A stretch of DNA of 60,225 nt, from positions 1-60,225 of the IMG/VR virus record IMGVR_UViG_3300043331_001563. One strand, 5' to 3'. Below the pieces are notes generated by a model. That model saw nothing but the letters and a program-made list of their open reading frames with translations. It made no database searches and had not been told where the DNA came from. Shown in pieces: positions 39,831 to 47,378 of this stretch. Made by a program: the position numbers and the translations under genes. How positions within the stretch are numbered: the stretch's first letter is position 1; the number at the start of each line of letters is the position of its first letter. This DNA comes from a virus.

Positions 39831-41352
39831 GTTCGCCCTGCGACCGGGTGACAGCCACGTAAATCAAGTTCCGCTCCTGTTCCTGTTGCCATTCCTGGCG
39901 AGCCCACGGGCTCGGCATGAAGTCATAACGGCCGAGAATGAAGACCCGCGGCCATTCCCGGCCCTTGCTCTTGTGCACCGTGCTGAGTGTAAGAGTGGGC
40001 TTGGCCTCGTTTTCGCCGTCGAGGAACATCGAGGCAATCCGACTGCGCAGTTCGGCGACCGTGGTTGCGGGCGGCTGGCTGTCCATGATCACCTTCACGG
40101 TCTCGACCCGGTCAACCAGCGCCTCAGCCTGCGTCTCTTTGCCTTTGGCGGTTAGCTTTGCAACCTGCTGCTCACAGTACGTGTCGAGCCGTTCGCGTAA
40201 TACTTCCAAGTCGGTGACCTTGAACCGGCTGACTAGCTTAAGCAGCCCGGCGCCAATGTCGCGACCCTCGACGTGGCAGGCGACGCCGTGTTTGATCAAG
40301 GTGTAGGCCAGCTCTACGAGCGGTCTGGTCTTGCGGCAAAGAATGGCATCGCTCGCCTGGAGGGTCTTCAGGCTCACCGGGACCAGGAACTCGGCATAGT
40401 CGGTGGTTGAGACTTTGCCTTCCGGCGCTGTGTCGTCGGCCTGAATATGGTTGACGGTCTGCTGTGCCTCGCGAACTACTGCCTTCGGGCAACGAAACGT
40501 AACGGTCAGCGGAAGGGTTGTGCAGCCGAATTCACGGATGATCAGGTCGATAGCATCGTTATCGGCGCCGGTAAAGCCGTAGATCGCCTGATGGCGGTCG
40601 CCCACGAACACCGCACGGCCGTTCTTGCGGAGCATCTTGCGGACCATGGCGCGGCGGGCGGCGTTGGTGTCTTGCGCCTCGTCGGTGAATACCCAGTCGT
40701 TTTCCCACATCCGGACGTCCGACACGACCGGCATATAAACCATGTCGTCGAAGTCAATGACGGTCTTGGCTAGTTCGCGGTGAAACTTCAGGGTGCGAAT
40801 GGCGAAATCGATGCCCTTGTCGATCAGGCCGTTGTTGTCGTCGCCGTCGAACTCGATTTCACCGGTCAGGTCGAAATGATCGATGATGGCGTGCCACTGG
40901 GAGCGGTCCTCGACCTGCCCGTACAAGCCTAGTGCCCGCTGCTTTGCCAGCGACACTAGCTTCAAAACGAACGCGTCGAGCTTCTCCGGGAGGCCGTTCT
41001 TGCGAAACTGGGCAACGGTCATGTCGTACTTCTCGCGCGCGGCTTCCGGACCGGCCTTGACCTGCGGGTAGACCCGGCGCCACGCGTTCAGACCGAATGA
41101 ATGAAAGGTGCCGACGCGGACCCGGTTGCCCAGGCTCAGCTTGGCGACCTTGCCTTTGATCTCGTCTGCAATCTTCTTGTTGTAGGCGGCGAAGGCGACC
41201 GAACCGTTGGTCAGCGCCAGCGCGGCGATCAGCGTGCTGGTCTTGCCAGCGCCCGCGACGGCCTCGACGAAAGCGGAGCCGGAACCGGTCTCGACCCAGT
41301 TGAGGACCGCGGCCTGCTGCGGCGAAGGAACGAATTGCTTGGTGGCGGTCAT
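39790..41352 (-). CDS. UvrD/Rep-type SF1 DNA helicase
   Basis: 520 residues from the third in-frame ATG (41352), 9 nt after GGAG; ATG 41361 is too close. All SF1 motifs are visible: Q motif (PSPQQ), I (GAGKT, 34-38), II (FTDEAQDTN), III (VGDRHQAIYGF), IV (TVTFRCP), V (TVHKSKGREW) and VI (YVAVTRSQGEL). It would unwind duplex DNA 3'-5' in replication or repair. No nuclease domain is attached. Confidence 0.92.
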   Translation of the reverse strand: MTATKQFVPSPQQAAVLNWVETGSGSAFVEAVAGAGKTSTLIAALALTNGSVAFAAYNKKIADEIKGKVAKLSLGNRVRVGTFHSFGLNAWRRVYPQVKAGPEAAREKYDMTVAQFRKNGLPEKLDAFVLKLVSLAKQRALGLYGQVEDRSQWHAIIDHFDLTGEIEFDGDDNNGLIDKGIDFAIRTLKFHRELAKTVIDFDDMVYMPVVSDVRMWENDWVFTDEAQDTNAARRAMVRKMLRKNGRAVFVGDRHQAIYGFTGADNDAIDLIIREFGCTTLPLTVTFRCPKAVVREAQQTVNHIQADDTAPEGKVSTTDYAEFLVPVSLKTLQASDAILCRKTRPLVELAYTLIKHGVACHVEGRDIGAGLLKLVSRFKVTDLEVLRERLDTYCEQQVAKLTAKGKETQAEALVDRVETVKVIMDSQPPATTVAELRSRIASMFLDGENEAKPTLTLSTVHKSKGREWPRVFILGRYDFMPSPWARQEWQQEQERNLIYVAVTRSQGELTLISGVEARTQR

Positions 41353-41396
41353 TGTCATCATCTCCTATATCGTGCTGGGCTATCTCCAACCCGCGC

Positions 41397-41425
41397 AGTT
41401 AACCACGCGTCGCAACAGCTGTCAA
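41397..41425 (-). promoter_or_regulatory. Leftward promoter before UvrD-like helicase
   Basis: TTGACA (41425-41420), 17 nt spacer, TTAACT (41402-41397). Followed on the transcript by TGCGCGGGTTGGA and ATAGGAG, nearly the same leader as the promoter at 42207-42236. Confidence 0.65.
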
Positions 41426-41640
41426 GCTCTCCCTGCCAGCGGAACGCGGGTGAAGACGAATTGTGGCTGCAGAGCACCAATCGGCCCGACCGACACGACT
41501 GGCGCGAACTCAAGCATCGAGCCTATCTCCACGACATCAACGCCGGTCATGCGCGCCACGTCCGCGTCAGACAGCGCATACGACAGCTCACCGGAGCGAA
41601 CGTTGCGAATCTCGAACGCAAAGCCGTCAAGCATGTTCAT
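41422..41640 (-). CDS. Hypothetical protein (72 aa)
   Basis: Start ATG 41640 is chosen because the longer frame would run through a terminator hairpin. Residues 30-50 (ALSDADVARMTGVDVVEIGSM) look like a small helical domain. The stop overlaps the -35 region of the next promoter. Ribosome site is weak. Unrecognised. Confidence 0.5.
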   Translation of the reverse strand: MNMLDGFAFEIRNVRSGELSYALSDADVARMTGVDVVEIGSMLEFAPVVSVGPIGALQPQFVFTRVPLAGRA

Positions 41641-41648
41641 GGGCTCAC

Positions 41649-41689
41649 AAAAACACGGCGCCCGGCGAGGGTCAACCCCTGCCGGGCGC
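41649..41689 (-). terminator. Rho-independent terminator after the 41716 gene
   Basis: A perfect 9 bp stem GCGCCCGGC/GCCGGGCGC (41658-41666 with 41681-41689), 14 nt loop, then on the minus strand CGTGTTTTT. It closes the small operon 42180-41716. Confidence 0.78.
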
Positions 41690-41715
41690 TGCAACACGGG
41701 GCGTGGTGTCAGGGG

Positions 41716-41964
41716 TCAAAACGGAATCTCGTTGTCGTAACCGTCGAATTCCGCGTAGAACTCCGGAGCGGCAGCCTCTGCGGCCAGCGCTCCGAGATGG
41801 TCCTCCTCGTCCTCACACTCCGGATGAGGAACGGCCGGGCCGTGATAAAACGGGTTCGGCTCCCAAGAATCAAATTGCGTCAGGATCCAAGCGCGATCCG
41901 GTTGCTCGGCTCCTACGTTACGAGCCTCCTCGCGGGCGGCTTCCCATTCAGTAGCTAGTGCCAT
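41716..41964 (-). CDS. Small acidic protein with SSB-like C-terminal tip (82 aa)
   Basis: ATG 41964 follows ATAGGAG. Strongly acidic (PHPECEDEEDHLG) and ends DNEIPF, close to the conserved DDDIPF tip by which single-stranded DNA-binding proteins recruit partners. No OB fold is evident. Sits in a short operon after the 41980 gene, before a terminator. Partner recruitment is inference. Confidence 0.6.
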   Translation of the reverse strand: MALATEWEAAREEARNVGAEQPDRAWILTQFDSWEPNPFYHGPAVPHPECEDEEDHLGALAAEAAAPEFYAEFDGYDNEIPF

Positions 41965-41979
41965 GTCAGTCTCCTATAT

Positions 41980-42180
41980 TTACAGTTGCTTGGTTGACTT
42001 GCGCCAGTAGCGCGGGTCGATGGAACCGGCTGCCTCGATGCGCTCGAGGGTCGGCCGCATCTTCGGGTCGTCGCACGTGAAACGATGCTTCAGAATCCAG
42101 GAGTTATCGTTCATGTCCTGGGCCACGATTGCGTACATGCCCCACTTGCGAACGAAACTGATCTTAATTCGGTCTGCCAT
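41980..42180 (-). CDS. Hypothetical protein (66 aa)
   Basis: ATG 42180 lies 6 nt after the ATAGGAG ribosome site; the in-frame ATG 42186 abuts it. Alternating strands (KISFVRKWGMYAIVAQDMNDNSWILKHRF) suggest a small beta fold. First gene of a promoter-terminator unit with the acidic protein. Unrecognised. Confidence 0.6.
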   Translation of the reverse strand: MADRIKISFVRKWGMYAIVAQDMNDNSWILKHRFTCDDPKMRPTLERIEAAGSIDPRYWRKSTKQL

Positions 42181-42206
42181 CGTCATCTCCTATGTCCAAC
42201 CCGCGC

Positions 42207-42236
42207 AGTAAACCACATTTCTTGCGAGGTTGTCAA
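42207..42236 (-). promoter_or_regulatory. Leftward promoter before the 42180 gene
   Basis: TTGACA (42236-42231), 18 nt spacer, TTTACT (42212-42207), then TGCGCGGGTTGGACATAGGAG-like leader shared with the promoter at 41397-41425. Confidence 0.65.
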
Positions 42237-42283
42237 CATATTCCATCACGCGAGCTGCTGACCGTGTCGTCGCTGCAACAGTT

Positions 42284-42320
42284 GGGCGGGTCGCGAGTGG
42301 TTCAAGTCCGCGACCCGCCC
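42284..42320. repeat. Strong 12 bp hairpin between mazG-like gene and next promoter
   Basis: GGGCGGGTCGCG (42284-42295) pairs perfectly with 42309-42320, loop 13 nt. It lies downstream of the leftward MazG-like gene and probably stops that transcript. No T-run. Confidence 0.6.
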
Positions 42321-42402
42321 GGCTCTCCTAGAAAGGGTCGGCAACCGCAACAGCGCCGACCGTGCTGCAACGACGCAAGCACAGCACAGCCTGCGGCGAC
42401 GG

Positions 42403-42753
42403 TCAAGACCGAATCTTGCTTGCTTGCCATGCCTTCCACGCGGGGCGCTGCTCGACCTCGATCAGCTTATTCAACGACGCTATGACCGGGTCGATACCGA
42501 GATGTTCCGCCAACATGAATGCGTAGCCGATGACGTCGACCAGCTCCTGCTCGAGTTCCCGTTGGTACTCGTATTGGCGCTCGGCGTAGTCGCCACGCCA
42601 GCTCTTCTTGATCAGATTCAGCATCTCTCCGACTTCGCCGCCCAGCCCGACGACCAGAAACCGGGTCTTGTCGTCGTACGGCAGCTCCGGCCACTCCGCG
42701 TGCTCGCGCACCTTCTCGCGCCATTGCAGGTACAGCTCAGTTGCTCTGCTCAT
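42403..42753 (-). CDS. MazG-like nucleotide pyrophosphohydrolase
   Basis: 116 residues from ATG 42753, overlapping the preceding stop. GLGGEVGEMLNLIKK and ELEQELVDVIGYAFMLAEHLGID form the E-x-x-E...E-x-x-D metal site of all-alpha NTP pyrophosphatases. It converts NTPs or dNTPs to monophosphates. In Z phages MazZ of this fold makes dGMP for PurZ. A second MazG-like gene sits beside purZ, so which one is MazZ is unsettled. Confidence 0.82.
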   Translation of the reverse strand: MSRATELYLQWREKVREHAEWPELPYDDKTRFLVVGLGGEVGEMLNLIKKSWRGDYAERQYEYQRELEQELVDVIGYAFMLAEHLGIDPVIASLNKLIEVEQRPAWKAWQASKIRS

Positions 42754-42878
42754 TGCCACACCATCTCTAGGAGGAATGCTTGCCACAGTGGAACGGCGTG
42801 CGTCACTGTGTCGCAGCCGACAAGGTACTCTGCCTTCCACATACCGTCAAAGTAGATTCGCAACAAAATGTCAGTCAT
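42750..42878 (-). CDS. Small protein (42 aa)
   Basis: ATG 42878 overlaps the stop of the previous gene and the stop overlaps the MazG-like start, so it is part of a coupled chain. Sequence ILLRIYFDGMWKAEYLVGCDTV suggests a short beta hairpin. Unrecognised. Confidence 0.5.
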   Translation of the reverse strand: MTDILLRIYFDGMWKAEYLVGCDTVTHAVPLWQAFLLEMVWQ

Positions 42879-43072
42879 CTTCGCTTCTCCGCGTCGTACA
42901 GTTGTCTTGTCTCCGGGTCGACACACATTCCGTGCCCGCGAATGAAAATCGTCTTTCTTCCGCTCGACGCGCACGTCTGTCTAATCGCTTCTTCGCGCGA
43001 ATGAACACCAGCTAACAGCCACAGGAACAAGCCGATCGTTAAAGTTACCACGATCATTGCCCAGGCTATCAT
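42875..43072 (-). CDS. Small single-pass membrane protein (65 aa)
   Basis: ATG 43072 overlaps the helicase stop (ATGA). One transmembrane helix (IAWAMIVVTLTIGLFLWLLAGV), then a polar tail with two cysteines (TCASSGRK...GHGMCVD). Unrecognised; coupled to SNF2 and mazG-like genes. Confidence 0.55.
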   Translation of the reverse strand: MIAWAMIVVTLTIGLFLWLLAGVHSREEAIRQTCASSGRKTIFIRGHGMCVDPETRQLYDAEKRR

Positions 43073-44505
43073 CGTCGTTTCTCCGCTCTTACAGCTGCTA
43101 CGACCTCGTCCATGCTCTGCGCCATCTCCCGCTTCCCGGTCAAGATTCGCACCGTCGCCTCTTCGACCGGCGACGTCACGAGGTCGATCACGCTGCACAT
43201 CTGGTCCTGCTCGCCGCGGTGGTTGCGGTCCTCGACCTGGAGCCGGTGATACAGGCTGTAACTGTTCTCGAAGAAAACGGTACGGTTGCAGCGGTCCTTG
43301 CCGGGCTTGCCAAGCAGCGTGTGGCCCAGCGCTATCGCGCGTTCCTGGCCGACGATGACGCGGCACGCCGGATCATCGTTGAAACGGCGCTTCTGTTCCA
43401 CGATTTCATCGGTCTTCATTCCGCCGCGTATAATCGCGGGCTCGAGCCCAGCGCGGCCCAGCGCCTCGGCCAGCATCTTGCCACATTCCTTATGATAGTG
43501 CACGACGATGGACTTACCCGGCCCGTTGCACAGCTCGAGCACGGCCTTGAGCTTCGGGTTGTCCTTCGGCTCGAGTAGTTGGTGCGTCTTGCTGCGCGGT
43601 CGTGAATTCTCATCCAGCCACGATTCTATCAGTATTCCGCTCGATATTTGGCGCAGCTTTCCTAGTTGTGTCAGCACTAGTTCCGCGGTCACCATCGTGC
43701 CGCTGTCCTCGTCTCCGACCAGCGCGTAAAACTCCTCCATCATCGTCCGGTAGCGCGACAGCTGCTCGCCGGTCATCTCCAGGTGAACGGTGGAGTACGT
43801 CTTTTCCGGTAGGTCCTTGCGCCAGTCCGCCTTCAGCGCCCTGAATGAGCAGCCGTCAAGGATGCGCGCCAGCTCGTCGCCGTTCTTGAATTCCGGCAGG
43901 ATCTGCTTACCCATGAACCCACCCATGACGGCGAAGCGATTACGAAATGCAACCGGATTCCAGCCATTCAGTTCGCCCAGCGCCCGCAGCTGGCCGTAAT
44001 AGTCCATCACGTTCTGCGTTATCGGCGTGCCGTTTAGCTCACGCACGACCTTCGCGCGCTTCGACAGCTCGATCACCGACTTGGTGAACCCGGAGCGCGG
44101 GTTGCCCAGCGCCTTGCTTTCGTCAATGACCAGCATGCAGCGGCGCTGCTCGAGCAGCTTGCGTACTGGTTCCTTGGCGCGCGACCTGGAAATTGCCTCG
44201 TAGTTGAGCGCGTAGACGCCGTGCTCCCAGTCAAACGGCAGCGGGTCGCGCGGCCACATTCCAGTTTTGAAACAACCAAGCCCGTATTCATCAACGGCAA
44301 CCAGCCAACTCGGCTTGAACGATTGCGGAGCGATGACGATGCACAGGTCGATGTCGTCGCGATCCACGTATTCGTTCAGCGTTAAGGCGGTTTTACCCAT
44401 TCCTTGTTCTAAGTACCAGCCATAACGGTCCCGGTTTTCAGCGCGTCGCTGCGCTTCAACCTGCACCGCCCACGGCTTGAAATTTAGGTGCCATCTCGAG
44501 GTCAT
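43069..44505 (-). CDS. SNF2-type SF2 helicase/translocase
   Basis: 478 residues. Motif I GMGKT (35-39), II VIDESKA, III LNGTPITQN, IV-like SIVVHYHKEC, V-like RVIVGQERAIALG and VI QVEDRNHRGEQDQ match phage SNF2-like ATPases that translocate on duplex DNA in replication or recombination. The domain pair is complete and no extra DNA-binding domain is attached. Preceded by a hairpin and followed by coupled small genes. Confidence 0.88.
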   Translation of the reverse strand: MTSRWHLNFKPWAVQVEAQRRAENRDRYGWYLEQGMGKTALTLNEYVDRDDIDLCIVIAPQSFKPSWLVAVDEYGLGCFKTGMWPRDPLPFDWEHGVYALNYEAISRSRAKEPVRKLLEQRRCMLVIDESKALGNPRSGFTKSVIELSKRAKVVRELNGTPITQNVMDYYGQLRALGELNGWNPVAFRNRFAVMGGFMGKQILPEFKNGDELARILDGCSFRALKADWRKDLPEKTYSTVHLEMTGEQLSRYRTMMEEFYALVGDEDSGTMVTAELVLTQLGKLRQISSGILIESWLDENSRPRSKTHQLLEPKDNPKLKAVLELCNGPGKSIVVHYHKECGKMLAEALGRAGLEPAIIRGGMKTDEIVEQKRRFNDDPACRVIVGQERAIALGHTLLGKPGKDRCNRTVFFENSYSLYHRLQVEDRNHRGEQDQMCSVIDLVTSPVEEATVRILTGKREMAQSMDEVVAAVRAEKRR

Positions 44506-44506
44506 A

Positions 44507-44540
44507 CATGCCGCCCTTGGCTTTCACCGTGGGCGGCATG
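44507..44540. repeat. 10 bp hairpin upstream of SNF2-like gene
   Basis: CATGCCGCCC (44507-44516) pairs perfectly with GGGCGGCATG (44531-44540). It lies 18 nt after the 44558 gene's stop and next to the SNF2 start codon, so it could end the upstream unit and hide or set the helicase start. Confidence 0.55.
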
Positions 44541-44557
44541 TCGCAGGTGCCAAGTGG

Positions 44558-44875
44558 TCACGCGGCGTCCTTACCAAGGTCATCTGCGCGTTTGTTTAAA
44601 GCGTCGACTTCCTGTTGGAGTCGCGCAGCTTCTTTCCGCAGCTTTTGTTGCTGGCTGAAAACGCCCTGTTGCCGTCGCGTCTGGCGCCACTTGTTACGTT
44701 GGACAACGACATCATCTAGAATGTCGAGCGGCTCCAGCTCGTCGCCAGCGCAAAACTGCATGGCAGGCATGCCGTTGTCGTGGCGCATCGATAAAAGTTC
44801 CTGGCAATTCGATGCGATGGCCTCGATGATAGCTACCGCTCGTGCGGTGAATTGCTGGTCTCGTCCGTTCCGCAT
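44558..44875 (-). CDS. Coiled-coil protein (105 aa)
   Basis: ATG 44875 behind ATAGGAGG, under its own promoter. Residues 60-105 form a charged coiled coil (QQQKLRKEAARLQQEVDALNKRADDLGKD). The N-terminus is helical. No family recognised; could be an early host-takeover protein. Confidence 0.62.
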   Translation of the reverse strand: MRNGRDQQFTARAVAIIEAIASNCQELLSMRHDNGMPAMQFCAGDELEPLDILDDVVVQRNKWRQTRRQQGVFSQQQKLRKEAARLQQEVDALNKRADDLGKDAA

Positions 44876-44907
44876 GGATACCTCCTATAAGCGGGGTCTA
44901 CACCACA

Positions 44908-44936
44908 ACTATAACTGGTGCTTACACCACTGTCAA
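44908..44936 (-). promoter_or_regulatory. Leftward promoter before the 44875 gene
   Basis: TTGACA (44936-44931), 17 nt spacer, TATAGT (44913-44908): the best consensus promoter on this strand. An inverted pair GTGGTGTA/TACACCAC-like repeats surrounds the -10 region and may be an operator. Confidence 0.7.
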
Positions 44937-44945
44937 GGTAGAACG

Positions 44946-45245
44946 TCACGCAGCGCCGCGAGCAGCTGCGCGCGTATTCCGTTTCGCTGCCGCTCGCAGC
45001 TTCCGTCGATGCGCCTGCTCGTGATGCGGAATGCACAGCGGCACGCAGTCCTCGAGCCGCTCGTTCCCCAACCGCTCGTAAGTGCGATGATGGACGTGCA
45101 ACAGCGTCGTTTTGCCGTCCGCTCCGCATTTAGCGCAGCGGTTGCCCCAATGCTTGAGCACGCGGCGCCGATAGCGCTTCCATGCCTCCGACTCGATGTA
45201 CGCGAGGTAATCAACCTGCGGCCGTTGCTTGCGCCTAGTCGTCAC
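44946..45245 (-). CDS. HNH endonuclease
   Basis: 99 residues, GTG start. CAKCGADGKTTLLHVHHRTYERLGNERLEDCVPLCIPHHEQAHR contains both zinc Cys pairs and the H-H...N...H catalytic core of HNH nucleases. Free-standing small HNH proteins act as homing nucleases or aid terminase. Not adjacent to terminase here, so a homing or recombination role is possible. Start overlaps the previous gene's end by 11 nt. Confidence 0.82.
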   Translation of the reverse strand: MTTRRKQRPQVDYLAYIESEAWKRYRRRVLKHWGNRCAKCGADGKTTLLHVHHRTYERLGNERLEDCVPLCIPHHEQAHRRKLRAAAKRNTRAAARGAA

Positions 45246-45462
45246 TGTTGCGCGGGTCCTGAATTGGTAATGCCAGTTGGCGCAACCGTTGCAGCTCTAC
45301 ATCTTGCCTGTGAATCTGCTCGTTCTGCGCCCGTATGCGCGCGACCGCGCACAGGTGCGAGACGCAATTCTGCACGATGGCGCTGGCGAGCGCGTCGTAG
45401 CCGGGGTGCGACTTGGCCAGCCGGTCGATTGCCTCTGCGAGGTTGCGCAGCTCGACGGTCAT
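45235..45462 (-). CDS. Hypothetical helical protein (75 aa)
   Basis: ATG 45462 behind GGGGAG. Helical throughout (VELRNLAEAIDRLAKSHPGYDALASAIVQN), ending with a coiled-coil segment. Overlaps the upstream gene by 4 nt. Unrecognised. Confidence 0.55.
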   Translation of the reverse strand: MTVELRNLAEAIDRLAKSHPGYDALASAIVQNCVSHLCAVARIRAQNEQIHRQDVELQRLRQLALPIQDPRNSDD

Positions 45463-45680
45463 TCGCCTTCTCCCCCGCTAAGTAAGACTGCCGGTCGGGT
45501 CTTAACTTGCCGCATCTCCAGCCGCGCGCAGCGGTCGCGCAGCGCCAGAATCTCAGCCTGCTGCGCTCGCAGCTGGTTGTTCGTCGTCTCAACCAGCGTG
45601 CGGGTCGATTCGAGCACGCGCCCGATGGCGACCTTCATCGTATCGAATTCACGCTCCAGCTTTGCTAGCCGCTCCTCCAT
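45459..45680 (-). CDS. Coiled-coil protein (73 aa)
   Basis: ATG 45680 behind AAGGGAG. Nearly all coiled coil (EERLAKLEREFDTMKVAIGRVLEST...). Together with the next gene it may form a small helical complex. Overlaps the upstream gene by 32 nt. Confidence 0.55.
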   Translation of the reverse strand: MEERLAKLEREFDTMKVAIGRVLESTRTLVETTNNQLRAQQAEILALRDRCARLEMRQVKTRPAVLLSGGEGE

Positions 45681-45855
45681 CCGTCTTCTCCCTTATTGGC
45701 CGTATCTTCGCTTCTGTGCCTTCCGGCATCACCATCGTGTGCGGACTGTCCCAGTGTGCAGCGCCTGCCGCGACCGCGTCCGCCGCAGCCTCTTCCCACG
45801 TGTCGCGCACGGGTGCCGTGTTGACGCCGTTCTGAAATTGATAGCGTATGGTCAT
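45649..45855 (-). CDS. Hypothetical protein (68 aa)
   Basis: ATG 45855 behind GAAGGA. Sequence YQFQNGVNTAPVRDTWEEAAADAVAAGAAHWDS suggests a small alpha/beta domain. Overlaps both neighbours. Unrecognised. Confidence 0.5.
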   Translation of the reverse strand: MTIRYQFQNGVNTAPVRDTWEEAAADAVAAGAAHWDSPHTMVMPEGTEAKIRPIREKTDGGAASKAGA

Positions 45856-46061
45856 AGTTTTGATCCTTCAATCAGCTCGTTTCCCAGTTGTCGCAGCTCG
45901 TCGGCAGTCAGTAACACGTAATAGTATCCATCGCAATTCTCTCCAACCATGAATCGCCCGTCCTCTTGCTTCACTACGCAAAAGATTCTCTCATCCATGC
46001 GGTTCAATATCGGACCGAGAACTTTTTGCTCGCCCTCTTCTCCACACAGGCTGACGGTCAT
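45852..46061 (-). CDS. Hypothetical protein (69 aa)
   Basis: ATG 46061 overlaps the preceding stop (ATGA); GTG 46073 is an alternative. Acidic, with strand-like IFCVVKQEDGRFMVGENCDGYYYVLL followed by a C-terminal helix. Unrecognised. Confidence 0.5.
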   Translation of the reverse strand: MTVSLCGEEGEQKVLGPILNRMDERIFCVVKQEDGRFMVGENCDGYYYVLLTADELRQLGNELIEGSKL

Positions 46062-46255
46062 TTCTTCCACCAAAATTTCAGTACGCTCGACTGCTCGTCA
46101 ATCTCGACCAACCGACTTTCCACTAGTCCCTGCTCTTGCATCTCGAGCAGCTCGGGCAGCTCCGGTGCGTCGCGCCGGTCCACACACAAGGTGCGACCAG
46201 CCTTCAGCCCGGCAATCATCTGTTCACGGGTCAAGTTACGCGGGCAATCGGTCAT
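46058..46255 (-). CDS. Hypothetical protein (65 aa)
   Basis: ATG 46255 behind GGAGGAAGG. Contains EQMIAGLKAGRTLCVDRRDAPELPELLEM, a compact helical/strand pattern seen in small phage regulators. Downstream of datZ and probably in its transcript. Unrecognised. Confidence 0.55.
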   Translation of the reverse strand: MTDCPRNLTREQMIAGLKAGRTLCVDRRDAPELPELLEMQEQGLVESRLVEIDEQSSVLKFWWKK

Positions 46256-46373
46256 CGCTGCCTTCCTCCGGGTTACTTATGGTCAACGGCTCGCTACGAG
46301 ACACTGGATTTCTGCTTGAATTCGGCTCGCTCAAGTTCAACGGGGTGTTTGCATCTCTCAGGCTATATCCCAT
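46236..46373 (-). CDS. Possible small ORF downstream of datZ (45 aa)
   Basis: ATG 46373 overlaps the datZ end by 11 nt, with AGGAGG only 2 nt before the start. Composition is polar and Ser/Pro/Asn-rich without hydrophobic core, so it could be spurious. Confidence 0.3.
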   Translation of the reverse strand: MGYSLRDANTPLNLSEPNSSRNPVSRSEPLTISNPEEGSDDRLPA

Positions 46374-46959
46374 ATCCTCCTGTCGTTGCGTGGTCGTTGA
46401 CGGCGGGCACCACGACTGTGTTCCAGGTACGGTCAAGCGTGTCCTGGTCCGCGGGCAGCTTGCGCCACGACGCCTCCAGCTGCGACCATGCCGGTGAGAT
46501 CCGCGGCGCGATGACGCTGTTGCCCATGCGCTGCTCGATAATAAGAAACAGCAGCGCGTCGAGCCGGTCCGCAGCCTTGATGATGTCCCACGACTGCGCC
46601 TCTTCCTCTTCAAACCGCGCCTCGTCCGCCAACTCGTCCAAGTCGCGCATGACGACCGCGAACCGCTCCGACATCTTTGCGTCGATAAACTCCGCTGCGC
46701 GCCGGTCGTCAATGATCTCGCGCTTCACCGGGCTGACGATGTCGCCGGTTATTAATTCGTCCAGGTCATGGGTCATTGCCCGGTACATCAAGTTACCGTG
46801 ATCGCCCGGCCACTTGATGAGCCGCGCAATCTCGCGCGCGTAGAACGTGACGTAGAACGAATGGTTGGACACCGTGTCGCGCGTCAACGTCCACACGATG
46901 GACCAGCGCGGCACGACGCTAGCGGTGCGTAGCTCGGGCGGAAACGCGCGCTTGGTCAC
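46363..46959 (-). CDS. datZ: DatZ-like HD-domain dATP triphosphohydrolase
   Basis: 198 residues, GTG start overlapping the MazG-like stop. The N-terminal R18-W19 pair, H33 (NHSFYV), H64-D65 (THDLDE) and D131 (AADRLDAL) reproduce the YfbR/DatZ HD active site. In known Z phages DatZ strips triphosphate from dATP, so adenine cannot enter the genome. Located directly after purZ and a MazG-like gene. A generic 5'-nucleotidase is the alternative, but the context favours DatZ. Confidence 0.85.
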   Translation of the reverse strand: MTKRAFPPELRTASVVPRWSIVWTLTRDTVSNHSFYVTFYAREIARLIKWPGDHGNLMYRAMTHDLDELITGDIVSPVKREIIDDRRAAEFIDAKMSERFAVVMRDLDELADEARFEEEEAQSWDIIKAADRLDALLFLIIEQRMGNSVIAPRISPAWSQLEASWRKLPADQDTLDRTWNTVVVPAVNDHATTGGYGI

Positions 46960-47375
46960 TCTGCCGCCTCCGTCGTCCGCAGGTCGAGCGCCTGCTCATC
47001 TGCGTTGCGCTCCTGGTCGAGCGCCGATAGCCGGTCATACACCATCATCGCGAAGTTGGCGATATCGACCAGCTCGCTTTTCGATTCACCGACCGTGAAG
47101 AATTCGTGCGCGACCTTGAATTCCTCGACCTCAAGCAGCAACAGCTTAAACAGCGCCTCAACCGGCTTCTCGCGCCAGTTCTTCTTGTGTTCGTTCTTAC
47201 GGAGCTTCAGCTCCATCTGGTCAACGAATGCCTGCAGCGCTTGCCGCCGCTGCACTTGGTCGTCAGCGCGATAACCGATGATGGCGCTGTCGTCCTTGTC
47301 AGTGACGGCCTGTAGCCACGTCTGAAACTTGGCTGCGTCGTACACTGTGAATTCGACGCTAACTTTCTCGCTCAT
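46956..47375 (-). CDS. mazZ: MazG-like pyrophosphohydrolase, MazZ candidate
   Basis: 139 residues, ATG 47375 behind GGGGAG. LLLEVEEFKVAHEFF and SELVDIANFAMMVYDRL give the E-E-x-x-E...E-x-x-D-type metal site of MazG-fold enzymes. The order purZ-this-datZ copies the S-2L type Z cluster, where MazZ turns dGTP (and GTP) into the dGMP that PurZ uses. The N-terminal 70 residues are longer than minimal MazG proteins. Confidence 0.72.
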   Translation of the reverse strand: MSEKVSVEFTVYDAAKFQTWLQAVTDKDDSAIIGYRADDQVQRRQALQAFVDQMELKLRKNEHKKNWREKPVEALFKLLLLEVEEFKVAHEFFTVGESKSELVDIANFAMMVYDRLSALDQERNADEQALDLRTTEAAE

Positions 47376-47378
47376 GCC

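Noticed and set aside
41101-41958. Rightward 285-codon frame
   Set aside because: Antisense to the SF1 helicase and the small early genes; no ribosome site or recognisable domain.
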